Part shown: positions 8,066 through 16,150 of the stretch, one piece after another
Layout: every line of letters starts with the position of its first letter
Numbering within the stretch: position 1 is the first letter of the stretch
DNA from: Methylococcaceae bacterium UBA662
Lineage (GTDB): Bacteria > Pseudomonadota > Gammaproteobacteria > Methylococcales > Methylomonadaceae
Direction of reading: 5' to 3'
Assembly (NCBI GenBank): GCA_002299425.1
Contig: DBNW01000075.1
Location: 26,788 to 42,937, forward strand
Length of the DNA stretch: 16,150 nt
Position numbers and translations under genes: made by a program
The notes under the pieces: model-generated
What the model saw: the letters and a program-made list of their open reading frames with translations, nothing else
Databases searched by the model: none
What the model was told of the DNA's origin: nothing

Positions 8066-9088
8066 CTAGATGTAATTTTTTACCAGCTCTTCTGCTATCT
8101 GCACACTGTTTAAGGCAGCACCCTTGCGCACATTATCACTAACAATCCATAGGTTTATTCCCCTGTCATGGGAAATATCTTCGCGGATACGGCCTACAAA
8201 CACGGCGTCATGACCTGACGATTCTGTGACCGCCGTCGGATATCCGCCGTCTTGACGTTCGTTCACCACCTTAACACCCGGAGCTTTCGCCAGCAGAGCT
8301 GTGACTGCGGCGATATCAATTTTATCCCGGGTTTCGATATGGACGGCTTCGGAATGTCCGTAGAACACCGGCACCCTGACTGCGGTTGGATTGACCCTAA
8401 TGCGCTCATCGCCCAAAATTTTTCGGGTTTCCCAAACCATTTTCATTTCTTCTTTGGTATAGCCATTGTCAAGAAACACATCAATTTGCGGTAAGACATT
8501 AAAGGCTATTTGCTTTGGATAGACAGATGGCGTGACCGGTTTGCCGTTTAGCAACTGGACCGTTTGCTCAACCAATTCTTTGATGGCTTCTTTTCCAGTA
8601 CCCGAGACGGCCTGGTAAGTGCAAACATTAATACGTTCAATACCGACGGCATCGTAAATGGGCTTTAACGCCACCAGCATTTGAATGGTGGAGCAATTGG
8701 GGTTGGCGATGATGCCCCGATTTTTATAGTCGGCAATTTTTTCAGGGTTGACTTCGGGTACCACTAAGGGGATGTCCGGGTCATAACGAAATTGCGAGGT
8801 ATTATCAATCACCACGCAACCGGCTTGTGCCGCTTTCGGTGCATAAACAGCAGACACACCAGCGCCTGGGGAAAACAGCCCGATTTGCGCCTTGGAAAAA
8901 TCAAAATCGGCCAAATTTTCAACTTTCAGAGCACCCCCTTTAAACGGGATACGTTTGCCTACTGATTGGGCACTGGCCAAGGCGTACACCTCACCCACCG
9001 GAAAACCACGCTGCTCCAAAATAGCCAGCATGGCTTCACCCACCGCGCCCGTAGCCCCCACCACGGCAACATTGTACGATTTGCTCAT
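8066..9088 (-). CDS. asd: Aspartate-semialdehyde dehydrogenase
   Basis: 340 residues, the normal length. It reduces beta-aspartyl phosphate with NADPH to aspartate semialdehyde, the branch point to lysine/diaminopimelate, threonine and methionine, in the cytoplasm. The nucleotide-binding loop GATGAVG is at 11-17. The catalytic cysteine is Cys132 in NPNCSTIQM, a conserved Gln159 lies in TYQAVSGTGKEA, and the active-site segment VPVFYGHSEAVHIE is at 239-252. The start ATG overlaps the leuB stop by four bases (ATGA), so the two are translationally coupled. The sequence shows nothing unusual. Confidence 0.97.
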   Translation of the reverse strand: MSKSYNVAVVGATGAVGEAMLAILEQRGFPVGEVYALASAQSVGKRIPFKGGALKVENLADFDFSKAQIGLFSPGAGVSAVYAPKAAQAGCVVIDNTSQFRYDPDIPLVVPEVNPEKIADYKNRGIIANPNCSTIQMLVALKPIYDAVGIERINVCTYQAVSGTGKEAIKELVEQTVQLLNGKPVTPSVYPKQIAFNVLPQIDVFLDNGYTKEEMKMVWETRKILGDERIRVNPTAVRVPVFYGHSEAVHIETRDKIDIAAVTALLAKAPGVKVVNERQDGGYPTAVTESSGHDAVFVGRIREDISHDRGINLWIVSDNVRKGAALNSVQIAEELVKNYI

Positions 9089-10176
9089 ACTGACAACACT
9101 CTCTTTAATGCACTCACTACCGCATCTCCCATTTTTTTCGTACCCACTTTTTCCATACCCTCCGAATAAATATCGGCAGTTCTTAAGTTGGCTGTCAATG
9201 CCGCATCGACCGCTGTTTCAATCGCTTCGGCGGCCCCGGTTTCAGCAAAGGTGTAGCGCATCATCATCGCCACCGAGAGTATCGTCGCTAACGGGTTAGC
9301 CCTGTCTTGGCCGGCTATATCCGGGGCGGAGCCGTGTATCGGCTCGTACAGGCCTTTGTTGTGGGCATCCAAAGATGCCGAGGGCAACATACCAATGGAG
9401 CCGGTCAGCATGGCTGCGGCATCGGATAAAATATCGCCAAACAGGTTACTGGTGACCAAAACATCGAATTGTTTCGGTGCCCGCACCAGCTGCATGGCGG
9501 CATTGTCGACGTACAGGTGACTGAGTGCTACGTCGGGGTAGTGCTGGCTGGTTTCGGTGACTACTTGCCGCCACAGTTCGGTACATTCTAAGACATTGGC
9601 CTTATCGACCGAACACAGGCGACGGCTGCGTTTTTGTGCGGCTTGGAACGCACAGTGAGCAATACGGCGGATTTCAGATTCGCTGTAAACCAGGGTGTTA
9701 AAGCCTTGCCGCTCGCCGTTGTCGAGTAGCCTGATGCCACGGGGCTGGCCAAAATAAATCCCGCCGGTCAGTTCACGGACTATCAGGATATCCAGTCCGG
9801 ACACCACGTCCGGCTTTAACGTGGAGGCATGAAGCAATTGCGGATACAAAATGGCGGGGCGCAAATTGGCGAACAACTGCAATTCAGAACGCAAACCTAA
9901 CAGGCCTTTTTCAGGACGCAAGGCAATATCTAAATGTTCCCATTTCGGCCCACCGACGGCACCCAACAAAATGGCGTCGGCGGCCTTGGCTAAATGGCGC
10001 GTTTGTTCCGGGAACGGCGTGCCGTATTGGTCGTAAGCCGCTCCGCCAATCTGGCCGAATTCTAGGCTTAAATTCAGGTCTGTGCACACATTCAAGCATT
10101 CCATCACCTTAACCGCCTCGGCGACGATTTCAGGGCCAATACCATCGCCCGGCAATACCGCAATTTTTTTTGTCAT
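9085..10176 (-). CDS. leuB: 3-isopropylmalate dehydrogenase
   Basis: 363 residues. It oxidatively decarboxylates 3-isopropylmalate with NAD+ to 2-oxoisocaproate, the third dedicated step of leucine synthesis. Visible motifs are GDGIGPEI (10-17), the substrate-specificity segment RPEKGLLGLR (87-96), RELTGGIYFG (134-143), Lys192 in VDKANVLE, Asp224 in YVDNAAMQL, and Asp248/Asp252 in NLFGDILSDAAAML. These supply the metal and substrate ligands. HGSAPDIAG (281-289) is the NAD-binding loop. A GAGG Shine-Dalgarno lies five bases before the ATG. It follows leuD after 28 bases and overlaps asd by four. Confidence 0.97.
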   Translation of the reverse strand: MTKKIAVLPGDGIGPEIVAEAVKVMECLNVCTDLNLSLEFGQIGGAAYDQYGTPFPEQTRHLAKAADAILLGAVGGPKWEHLDIALRPEKGLLGLRSELQLFANLRPAILYPQLLHASTLKPDVVSGLDILIVRELTGGIYFGQPRGIRLLDNGERQGFNTLVYSESEIRRIAHCAFQAAQKRSRRLCSVDKANVLECTELWRQVVTETSQHYPDVALSHLYVDNAAMQLVRAPKQFDVLVTSNLFGDILSDAAAMLTGSIGMLPSASLDAHNKGLYEPIHGSAPDIAGQDRANPLATILSVAMMMRYTFAETGAAEAIETAVDAALTANLRTADIYSEGMEKVGTKKMGDAVVSALKRVLSV

Positions 10177-10204
10177 CTAAACCTCATCCCTAGTGTGTTT
10201 GACT

Positions 10205-10849
10205 CTAAAGTTGCCCGTTTACGAACAGCCACGGTGCTCGTTTGGCCCTGGCCAACTCATAAGCCTTGATTTTTTCCGCGTACTGTAAGGTCAAGGCTAT
10301 ATCGTCTAAGCCATGCAGCAGCCGGTGCTTGCGCGCCTCGTCCACTGCGAAGGGGATTTCAAGGCCGCCGGGCGTGGTAATGGTTTGTTCGGCTAAGGCT
10401 ACCGTCAACCGGTAGCCAGGCACAATTTCCTGAAACAAAGCGGCAACAACAACGCTATCTAAAACAATCGGCAGTAGGCCATTTTTAAAGCAGTTATTGT
10501 AAAAAATATCGGCGAAACTGGGGGCTATGATAACCCTAAAGCCATAATCGACCAGTGCCCAAGGCGCGTGTTCGCGCGATGATCCACAACCAAAATTTTC
10601 CCGCGCCAAGAGGATTTTTGCCCCCTGATAGTGGGGCTGATTGAGGACAAAATCGGGATTGACAGGACGCCCGCTGCACGCCATGTCCGGCTCACCACGA
10701 TCCAAATAGCGCCATTCATCAAACAAATACGGGCCAAAACCGGTGCGCTTTATGGATTTTAAAAATTGTTTGGGGATGATGGCGTCGGTGTCGACATTGG
10801 CGCGGTCTAGGGGTGCCACCAAGCCGGTCAAAGCGGTGAATGCGTGCAT
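10205..10849 (-). CDS. leuD: 3-isopropylmalate dehydratase small subunit
   Basis: 214 residues, the usual bacterial length. With LeuC it isomerises 2-isopropylmalate to 3-isopropylmalate. Conserved blocks are NVDTDAIIPKQFLK near residue 18, NFGCGSSREHAPWAL (the swivel-domain substrate loop) in the middle, and RLLHGLDDIALTL near the end. It begins 34 bases after leuC, with AAGG about seven bases before the ATG. Confidence 0.97.
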   Translation of the reverse strand: MHAFTALTGLVAPLDRANVDTDAIIPKQFLKSIKRTGFGPYLFDEWRYLDRGEPDMACSGRPVNPDFVLNQPHYQGAKILLARENFGCGSSREHAPWALVDYGFRVIIAPSFADIFYNNCFKNGLLPIVLDSVVVAALFQEIVPGYRLTVALAEQTITTPGGLEIPFAVDEARKHRLLHGLDDIALTLQYAEKIKAYELARAKRAPWLFVNGQL

Positions 10850-10883
10850 AATTCTGCCTTAATTTTAGAGGGGTAAGCCCATG

Positions 10884-12290
10884 TTAAACCAGCTCCCGCA
10901 CATCCATAAAATGTCCGGCTATGGCCGCCGCTGCAGCCATAGCCGGGCCGACTAAATGGGTACGCCCGCCATAGCCCTGCCTGCCTTCAAAATTGCGGTT
11001 GGAAGTAGAAGCGCAACGCTCGCCCGCTTCCAGCCGGTCTGCATTCATGGCCAGACACATGGAGCAGCCCGGCTCCCGCCATTCAAAACCAGCGGCGACA
11101 AACACGCCATCAAGACCTTCTGCCTCGGCTTGCCGCTTAACCAGCCCCGAGCCGGGTACCACCAAGGCTTGTTTGATGTTGCCAGCAATTTTTTTGCCTT
11201 TGACGACAGCGGCAGCAGCCCGTAAATCTTCTATCCGGGAATTGGTGCAGGAACCAATAAATACTTTGTCCAGCGCGATGCTGGTGATGGCTTGGCCAGG
11301 CTGCAACCCCATGTAGACCAAAGCGCGCACCATGCTTTGGCGTTTGACAGGGTCGGTTTCAAGCGCAGGGTCGGGAATGACACCGTCTACCGCAACCACC
11401 CATTCCGGCGAAGTCCCCCATGTGACTTGGGGCTTAATACAGCTAGCGTCCAGTTCAATTGTTTTGTCAAAAACAGCGTCGGCATCGGAATGCAGATCGC
11501 GCCAGGAACGCGCCGCCATCAGCCAGTCGCCGCCTTTGGGCGAGAAGGGTCGGCCACGGTAATACTCGATCGTGGTTTCATCAACCGCTATCAAGCCCGC
11601 CCTAGCACCCGCTTCAATCGCCATGTTGCAGACTGTCATTCGTCCTTCCATAGACAAGGCGCGTATTGCCGAACCCGTGAATTCAAGGGTAAAACCGTTA
11701 CCGCCTGCCGTACCTATGGTGCTAATAATGGCCAAAATAATGTCTTTAGCGCACACACCCGGCGTCATTTGGCCTTCGATGTTAACCCGCATGTTCTTGG
11801 CTTTTTTTTGCACCAAGCACTGGGTCGCTAAGACATGTTCGACTTCAGAGGTGCCAATACCAAACGCTAAAGCACCCGAGGCACCGTGCGTGGAAGTGTG
11901 CGAATCGCCGCAGACCACCGTCATACCGGGCAGGGTAGCGCCCTGCTCGGGACCGATGACATGGACAATGCCTTGGCGCGGGTCATTCATGGCAAATTCA
12001 GTAATCCCAAACTCAGCGCAATTTTTGCTTAAGGTCTCTACCTGCAAACGGGAAACCGGATCGGCAATACCTTGGCTGCGGCTTAAAGTGGGCACGTTGT
12101 GGTCCGCTACCGCCAAATTCCGCAGTGGCCGCCACGGTTTGCGCCCAGCCAGACGCAAACCGTCAAAGGCCTGCGGCGATGTCACCTCGTGTACTAGGTG
12201 CCTATCGATGTAGATCAAGGCGGTGCCGTCGGCCTCCTGGCTAATCACATGGTCGTCCCACAATTTATCGTATAAGGTTTTACCGGGCAT
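10884..12290 (-). CDS. leuC: 3-isopropylmalate dehydratase large subunit (4Fe-4S)
   Basis: 468 residues, standard for the heterodimeric bacterial enzyme. The N-terminus GKTLYDKLWDDHV and the block GDSHTSTHGA...GIGTSEVEHVLATQ (about 128-157) are aconitase-family signatures. The three cysteines expected to hold the 4Fe-4S cluster are Cys348 (IGSCTNSR) and Cys409/Cys412 (EPGCSMCLAMN). SNRNFEGRQGYGGRTHLVGP (430-449) is the conserved substrate-binding end. The start ATG is only five bases after the adk stop, so it is certainly transcribed with adk. Position 138 is Ser where Phe is more common (THGASGA), probably harmless. Confidence 0.97.
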   Translation of the reverse strand: MPGKTLYDKLWDDHVISQEADGTALIYIDRHLVHEVTSPQAFDGLRLAGRKPWRPLRNLAVADHNVPTLSRSQGIADPVSRLQVETLSKNCAEFGITEFAMNDPRQGIVHVIGPEQGATLPGMTVVCGDSHTSTHGASGALAFGIGTSEVEHVLATQCLVQKKAKNMRVNIEGQMTPGVCAKDIILAIISTIGTAGGNGFTLEFTGSAIRALSMEGRMTVCNMAIEAGARAGLIAVDETTIEYYRGRPFSPKGGDWLMAARSWRDLHSDADAVFDKTIELDASCIKPQVTWGTSPEWVVAVDGVIPDPALETDPVKRQSMVRALVYMGLQPGQAITSIALDKVFIGSCTNSRIEDLRAAAAVVKGKKIAGNIKQALVVPGSGLVKRQAEAEGLDGVFVAAGFEWREPGCSMCLAMNADRLEAGERCASTSNRNFEGRQGYGGRTHLVGPAMAAAAAIAGHFMDVRELV

Positions 12291-12295
12291 TAGCG

Positions 12296-12931
12296 TTACC
12301 CTAAAATTGCGAATACTTGCGCGGTAATGTCGGCAACATTGCCGACACCACTCACTGAAGCAAACCGAACCCCCGGCTTGCGTGCATAGTAACCGACTAA
12401 TGGTTCCGTTTGCTGGTGGTACACCGCTAAACGCTTGCGTACCGTTGCTTCTTGATCATCATCGCGCAGGGTTAATGCTTCACCGCTAACATCGTCCACA
12501 CCGGCAACCACGGGCGGGTTGTAGGCGAGGTGGTAGGTGCGGCCTGAGGGCAGGTGCACTCGCCTACCCCCCATCCTAGTGACAATTTCCTCATCGGCAA
12601 CGACAATTTCAATGACACAATCGATTTTTATACCCATGTTCTCCAAGCCCTCGGCTTGGGGTATAGTGCGGGGGAATCCGTCTAACAAAAAGCCATCAGC
12701 GCAGTCGGGCCGGGTGATGCGCTCGGCGATTAATGCCAAAATAATGTCGTCCGAAACCAACTGACCTGCATCCATAATTTTTTTGGCTTCCAATCCTAAT
12801 GGCGTCCCCTCCCTAACAGCAGCCCGCAACATATCACCCGTGGAAATGGACGCGATGCCATATTTTTCGGTTATAAATCTGGCTTGGGTTCCTTTTCCGG
12901 AACCGGGGCTACCGAGCAGGATGATACGCAT
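12296..12931 (-). CDS. adk: Adenylate kinase
   Basis: 211 residues, close to the E. coli length of 214. It catalyses ATP + AMP = 2 ADP in the cytoplasm. The P-loop GSPGSGKGT is at 7-15, the AMP-binding STGDMLRAAV at 30-39, and DGFPRTIPQAE at 84-94. A long-form LID at about 121-160 contains HLPSGRTYHLAYNPP. The LID has no zinc-binding cysteines, as usual for Gram-negative enzymes. A GGAG Shine-Dalgarno lies seven bases before the ATG. It is the first gene of the leftward run and sits five bases ahead of leuC. I infer a shared transcript with the leucine genes, an uncommon partnership for adk. Confidence 0.97.
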   Translation of the reverse strand: MRIILLGSPGSGKGTQARFITEKYGIASISTGDMLRAAVREGTPLGLEAKKIMDAGQLVSDDIILALIAERITRPDCADGFLLDGFPRTIPQAEGLENMGIKIDCVIEIVVADEEIVTRMGGRRVHLPSGRTYHLAYNPPVVAGVDDVSGEALTLRDDDQEATVRKRLAVYHQQTEPLVGYYARKPGVRFASVSGVGNVADITAQVFAILG

Positions 12932-13085
12932 TGTCTGACTCCGTTATGTCTGTTATTAGGTTTCTCAAAAATTACCGTTCGCGCAAAAAGCCCAAACCGG
13001 GTGTTCAAAAGTGCAGAGGGCGTTAAAAACCACAACCGCTTGGCAAGGCCATCTTTAACTTTCAGAACAAAAATTAACTCGGTAT

Positions 13086-13114
13086 TCTATAACAAATTGC
13101 AAAAAAACAGCCAA
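13086..13114 (-). promoter_or_regulatory. Candidate sigma70 promoter for adk-leuCDB-asd-fimV
   Basis: On the minus strand TTGGCT (13109-13114) is followed by exactly 17 bases, including a run of seven T, and then TATAGA (13086-13091). Each hexamer matches the consensus at 4 of 6 positions. Transcription would start near 13079. Confidence 0.4.
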
Positions 13115-13298
13115 CAATGATAGCTTTGTAACGACTTTATCCGGTAAAAGCTGCTAAAACGGGCCGTCAACGCTTGAAGGGTAGCTTCAGCCACCTCATT
13201 AACCTGCCCGCCGTTTCGTCAAAGACGCCTATTGCGTACCAAACTGTGAAAATGTACCTTACCTTCATGTCACGCCTGTGGAACCTAAAGCCTAAAAC

Positions 13299-13328
13299 GC
13301 CGTCCCACCCGAACGGCATTTTTATGCC
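13299..13328 (+). promoter_or_regulatory. Two overlapping hairpins in the sucA leader
   Basis: GCCGT (13299-13303) can pair with ACGGC (13313-13317). GGCAT (13315-13319) can instead pair with ATGCC (13324-13328) around a TTTT loop. The two stems share bases 13315-13317, so they exclude each other. The first is followed by ATTTTTAT and resembles a weak terminator. They end 36 bases before the sucA ATG. Five-bp stems are easily found by chance. Confidence 0.25.
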
Positions 13329-13364
13329 CTCAACCCGCCTCATCCTGTGCCGCCGGACTTTCAA

Positions 13365-16150
13365 ATGAGCGATCTTTTAAAGCATTTCCAAGACACCTCC
13401 TCCCTTTATGGGGGCAACGCCGCCTTTATTGAAAACCTGTACGAACGTTTCCTGGAAGACCCCGATTCGGTCGAGGACAGTTGGCACCAGTATTTCAAGT
13501 CCCTAAAACTGGCCACGGCCTTTGACACCCCGCACAGTCCCATCGTCTCCCGTTTTAGCGAGTTGGCCAGCCAATCCCGCGGGCGGTTAGCACAACTGCA
13601 AGGCTTCACCGAGGAAAGCGTCAAAAAACAATCGGCGGTGGCCAGGCTTATTAATCATTACCGTGTCCGTGGCCACCAAATCGCCAACAACAACCCCCTA
13701 GGCAATACCGCCCCGCCGCCACTGGACATGGATCCGTCCTACTACGGCTTGTCCGAACCGGACATGGCCACCCTGTTTGACACGGGTGCGTTGCACGGTG
13801 CCGGTCGGCTGCGGCTTAGGGAAATCATCGCCAACCTAAAGACCGTTTATTGCGGCAGCATTGGCGCTGAATTCATGCACATCGACGACACCCCCACCCG
13901 GCGTTGGCTGATTAACCGCTTGGAAAACCCGAAGGCCCGCCTTAACTGCGATGCGACTCAAAAGCGTTGGCTGTTAAAGCTGCTGACTGCCGCAGAAGGC
14001 ATAGAAACGCACCTGCAAAACCGGTTTGTCGGCCAAAAGCGCTTTTCTTTGGAAGGCGGCGAGTCCTTGATTCCGATCTTGGATGAGCTGATCCAACGTT
14101 CTGGCAGTAAGGGCGTCAAGGAAATCGTTATCGGCATGGCGCACCGTGGGCGCTTGAATGTGCTGGTGAACATTTTGGGCAAAAGCCCGGCCAGCTTATT
14201 TGATGAGTTTGCCGGCAATTACCGGTTGTCACCCGGCATGCGCGCCGGGGACGTGAAATACCACATGGGCTTTTCCTCCAATTTAGAAACGCCCGGCGGA
14301 CCGGTGCATCTAGCCTTGGCCTTCAACCCCTCGCACCTAGAAATCATCAACCCCGTTGTCGAAGGCTCGGTCAGGGCGCGCCAGGATCGCGCCGAAAAAG
14401 ACTCTAAAAACACCGTCATTCCGGTGCTAATCCACGGTGACGCGGCCTTTTCTGGCCAAGGCGTTGTCATGGAAACGCTGAATATGTCCCAAACCCGTGC
14501 GTTTTCCACCGGCGGTACGCTGCATATCGTCATCAACAACCAAATTGGCTTCACCACCAGCAACCCGCAGGACGCTCGCTCCACCCCGTATTGCACCGAC
14601 GTGGCCAGAATGGTGCAAGCCCCCGTTTTCCATGTCAACGGCGATGACCCCGAAGCGGTCTTGTTTGTTACCCAACTGGCCGTCGATTACCGCATGACCT
14701 TCAACAAGGACGTAGTCATCGACTTGGTCTGCTACCGTCGTCTAGGCCATAACGAGGCCGACGAACCGGCCGCTACTCAACCGGCCATGTACAAAATCAT
14801 TCGCAACCACAAAACCACCCGCAAACTTTATACGGAAAAATTGGTGGCTGAAGGCGTGCTTTCCGCCCAAGAATGCGCCGCCCTACAAAAAGACTATCAA
14901 AATCAACTGGAACGCGGCGAAATTGTCTCAAGGCCGATTCTGGCTGAAGACAGTTATTCTTACAATACCCAATGGAATCAATTTCTTAACAAGCGCTGGG
15001 ACATGCCCTGCCAAACGGCTGTACCGATTGACCGCATCCGTTTTTGCAACGACCGGATGCTGCGTCTGCCAACCGGCTTTGAGCTTCATCCCCGGGTAGC
15101 TAAGGTCATGGACAACCGACGCAAAATGGCTGCGGGTGCCTTGCCCTTAGACTGGGGCTTCGCCGAAAACATGGCTTACGCCAGCCTGTTGATGGAAAAA
15201 TACGCTATCCGACTCACTGGCCAAGACGTCGGCCGGGGGACATTTGTCCACCGCCATGCCGTGCTGCACAACCAGATCAGCAACAAGACCTACACGCCGC
15301 TGAAATACCTAGACAAAGACCAGGGCCGAGCGCAAATTTTCGACTCACTGTTGTCAGAGGCCGGGGTGTTGGGTTTTGAATACGGCTACAGCACCACCAC
15401 GCCGAATACATTGGTCATTTGGGAAGCGCAATTTGGCGATTTCGCCAACGGCGCACAAGTGTTAATTGACCAATTTATTAGCTCGGGGGAGACCAAATGG
15501 GGACGGCTATGCGGTTTAGTCATGCTCTTGCCGCACGGCTTTGAGGGTCAGGGTCCTGAGCATTCCTCGGCCCGGCTAGAACGCTACCTGCAATTGTGCG
15601 CCGAACACAACATGCAGGTCTGCTGTCCGACCACGCCAGCGCAAATTTTTCATCTGTTGCGCCGGCAAATGGTGCGCCCGTACCGCAAACCGCTCATCGT
15701 CATGAGTCCTAAAAGCCTGCTGCGGCACAAACTGGCCGTGTCCACCCTAGAAGACCTTAGCGATGGGCACTTCCAACCGATTATTGGCGAAACCGATGAT
15801 ATCGATGCCAAAAAAGTAACGCGCTTGGTGTGCTGTTCCGGCAAAGTCTATTATGATTTATTAGAAAAACGCCGCGAGGATGCCCTTCAACATGTCGCCA
15901 TCGCCCGCATCGAGCAGTTGTACCCATTCCCTTTGGCCTCCTTCAAAGCCGAAGTCGGCAAATACCCGGCCATGCGGGAATTCATCTGGTGCCAGGAAGA
16001 ACCCAAAAACCAAGGTGCCTGGTACAACTCCAGCCACCACTTCACGGACAACTTGCCGACTGCCGTAACAACCCGCTATGCAGGCCGGGAGCCTTCCGCT
16101 TCCCCCGCAGTCGGTGATTTTCACACCCATATCGAACAACAAAAAGCCGT
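13365..16150 (+). CDS. sucA: 2-oxoglutarate dehydrogenase E1 component, 3' end outside window
   Basis: An open frame of 928 codons runs from the ATG at 13365 to the right edge without a stop. By comparison with E. coli SucA only about ten residues are missing. It is the thiamine-diphosphate E1 subunit that decarboxylates 2-oxoglutarate and passes succinyl to E2 in the TCA cycle. The N-terminus SSLYGGNAAFIENLYERFLE fits the E2-binding segment. His260 in GMAHRGRLNVLVN, His300 in YHMGFSSN, the cofactor site HGDAAFSGQG (357-366) with INNQIGFTTS (390-399), and Glu687 in EAQFGDFANGAQ mark the active site. LPHGFEGQGPEHSSARLERY follows. The C-terminus reaches GREPSASPAVG. The Shine-Dalgarno is weak (GGA). 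The E2 (sucB) and possibly E3 genes are expected just beyond the edge; that is inferred. Confidence 0.97.
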   Translation, partial: MSDLLKHFQDTSSLYGGNAAFIENLYERFLEDPDSVEDSWHQYFKSLKLATAFDTPHSPIVSRFSELASQSRGRLAQLQGFTEESVKKQSAVARLINHYRVRGHQIANNNPLGNTAPPPLDMDPSYYGLSEPDMATLFDTGALHGAGRLRLREIIANLKTVYCGSIGAEFMHIDDTPTRRWLINRLENPKARLNCDATQKRWLLKLLTAAEGIETHLQNRFVGQKRFSLEGGESLIPILDELIQRSGSKGVKEIVIGMAHRGRLNVLVNILGKSPASLFDEFAGNYRLSPGMRAGDVKYHMGFSSNLETPGGPVHLALAFNPSHLEIINPVVEGSVRARQDRAEKDSKNTVIPVLIHGDAAFSGQGVVMETLNMSQTRAFSTGGTLHIVINNQIGFTTSNPQDARSTPYCTDVARMVQAPVFHVNGDDPEAVLFVTQLAVDYRMTFNKDVVIDLVCYRRLGHNEADEPAATQPAMYKIIRNHKTTRKLYTEKLVAEGVLSAQECAALQKDYQNQLERGEIVSRPILAEDSYSYNTQWNQFLNKRWDMPCQTAVPIDRIRFCNDRMLRLPTGFELHPRVAKVMDNRRKMAAGALPLDWGFAENMAYASLLMEKYAIRLTGQDVGRGTFVHRHAVLHNQISNKTYTPLKYLDKDQGRAQIFDSLLSEAGVLGFEYGYSTTTPNTLVIWEAQFGDFANGAQVLIDQFISSGETKWGRLCGLVMLLPHGFEGQGPEHSSARLERYLQLCAEHNMQVCCPTTPAQIFHLLRRQMVRPYRKPLIVMSPKSLLRHKLAVSTLEDLSDGHFQPIIGETDDIDAKKVTRLVCCSGKVYYDLLEKRREDALQHVAIARIEQLYPFPLASFKAEVGKYPAMREFIWCQEEPKNQGAWYNSSHHFTDNLPTAVTTRYAGREPSASPAVGDFHTHIEQQKA

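Larger units (their letters stand above)
12932..13364. other. Divergent intergenic region between adk and sucA
   Basis: 433 bases with no convincing gene. The adk side is A+T rich and carries the candidate promoter noted separately, leaving a leader of about 147 bases. The sucA side is more G+C rich, with two overlapping small hairpins at 13299-13328. Short open frames here are rich in Arg/Trp or lack a ribosome site and look random. No convincing sucA promoter was found: TTGCGT with TACCTT 17 bases later, around 13223-13260, is too weak to call. Confidence 0.6.

Noticed and set aside
8892..9299. 135-codon plus-strand frame across the asd-leuB junction
   Set aside because: Antisense to two conserved enzymes; low-complexity Pro/Ser/Leu composition and no family match.
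11292..12213. Two long plus-strand open frames (179 and 213 codons) opposite leuC
   Set aside because: They lie wholly antisense to a clearly conserved leuC, have no family resemblance and arise from its G+C-rich codon pattern.
13023..13052. Nine-codon leader frame MALPSGCGF ahead of adk, considered as a leucine attenuation peptide
   Set aside because: Only one leucine codon, no good Shine-Dalgarno and no terminator/antiterminator pair beside it.
13167..13368. Overlapping 64-65 codon frames on both strands in the adk-sucA intergenic region
   Set aside because: No convincing ribosome site and no recognisable domain; the two frames overlap each other and one runs into the sucA start.
14219..14675. 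Minus-strand open frames of 139 and 82 codons opposite sucA
   Set aside because: Antisense shadows of the conserved SucA cofactor-binding core; no ribosome site or recognisable domain.

Overview
The window looks like chromosomal DNA of a gammaproteobacterium. Three things suggest this. The block leuC-leuD-leuB-asd-fimV has the order known from Pseudomonas-type genomes. FimV has the full gammaproteobacterial architecture. The exopolysaccharide/exosortase (PEP-CTERM, XrtA) genes at the left are common in aquatic gamma- and betaproteobacteria, including type I methanotrophs (Methylococcales). A methanotroph-like host is my inference; no methane-oxidation gene is in the window.

Left part (1-5238, all minus strand): an envelope polysaccharide cluster read right to left. 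It begins with prsT, a TPR-rich lipoprotein of PEP-CTERM/exosortase systems. Then come a nucleotide-sugar 4-epimerase (TTG start, strong Shine-Dalgarno), a TviB-type UDP-N-acetylhexosamine 6-dehydrogenase joined to it by a one-base TAATG overlap, and a Wza-like outer-membrane export lipoprotein that runs off the left edge. The two sugar enzymes would supply a 4-epimerised hexuronic acid nucleotide; the lipoproteins belong to export and surface display. The export protein enters a glycine/methionine-rich stretch exactly where the family's first SLBB-type domain should continue.

Middle part (5419-12931, minus strand): a tightly packed run adk-leuC-leuD-leuB-asd-fimV ending in a clear Rho-independent terminator (5419-5447). 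It couples adenylate kinase, three leucine-biosynthesis enzymes, the branch-point enzyme for lysine/threonine/methionine/diaminopimelate, and the polar scaffold FimV. The truA gene that commonly follows fimV is absent; the polysaccharide cluster follows instead.

Right part (12932-16150): a 433-base divergent intergenic region holding a plausible adk-side promoter and two mutually exclusive small hairpins on the sucA side. It is followed by sucA (2-oxoglutarate dehydrogenase E1) on the plus strand, nearly complete and cut by the right edge about ten residues before its expected end.

No tRNA, rRNA, CRISPR array, insertion sequence or phage gene was seen. Most of the window is ordinary core metabolism; the least ordinary part is the left-hand polysaccharide/exosortase cluster.
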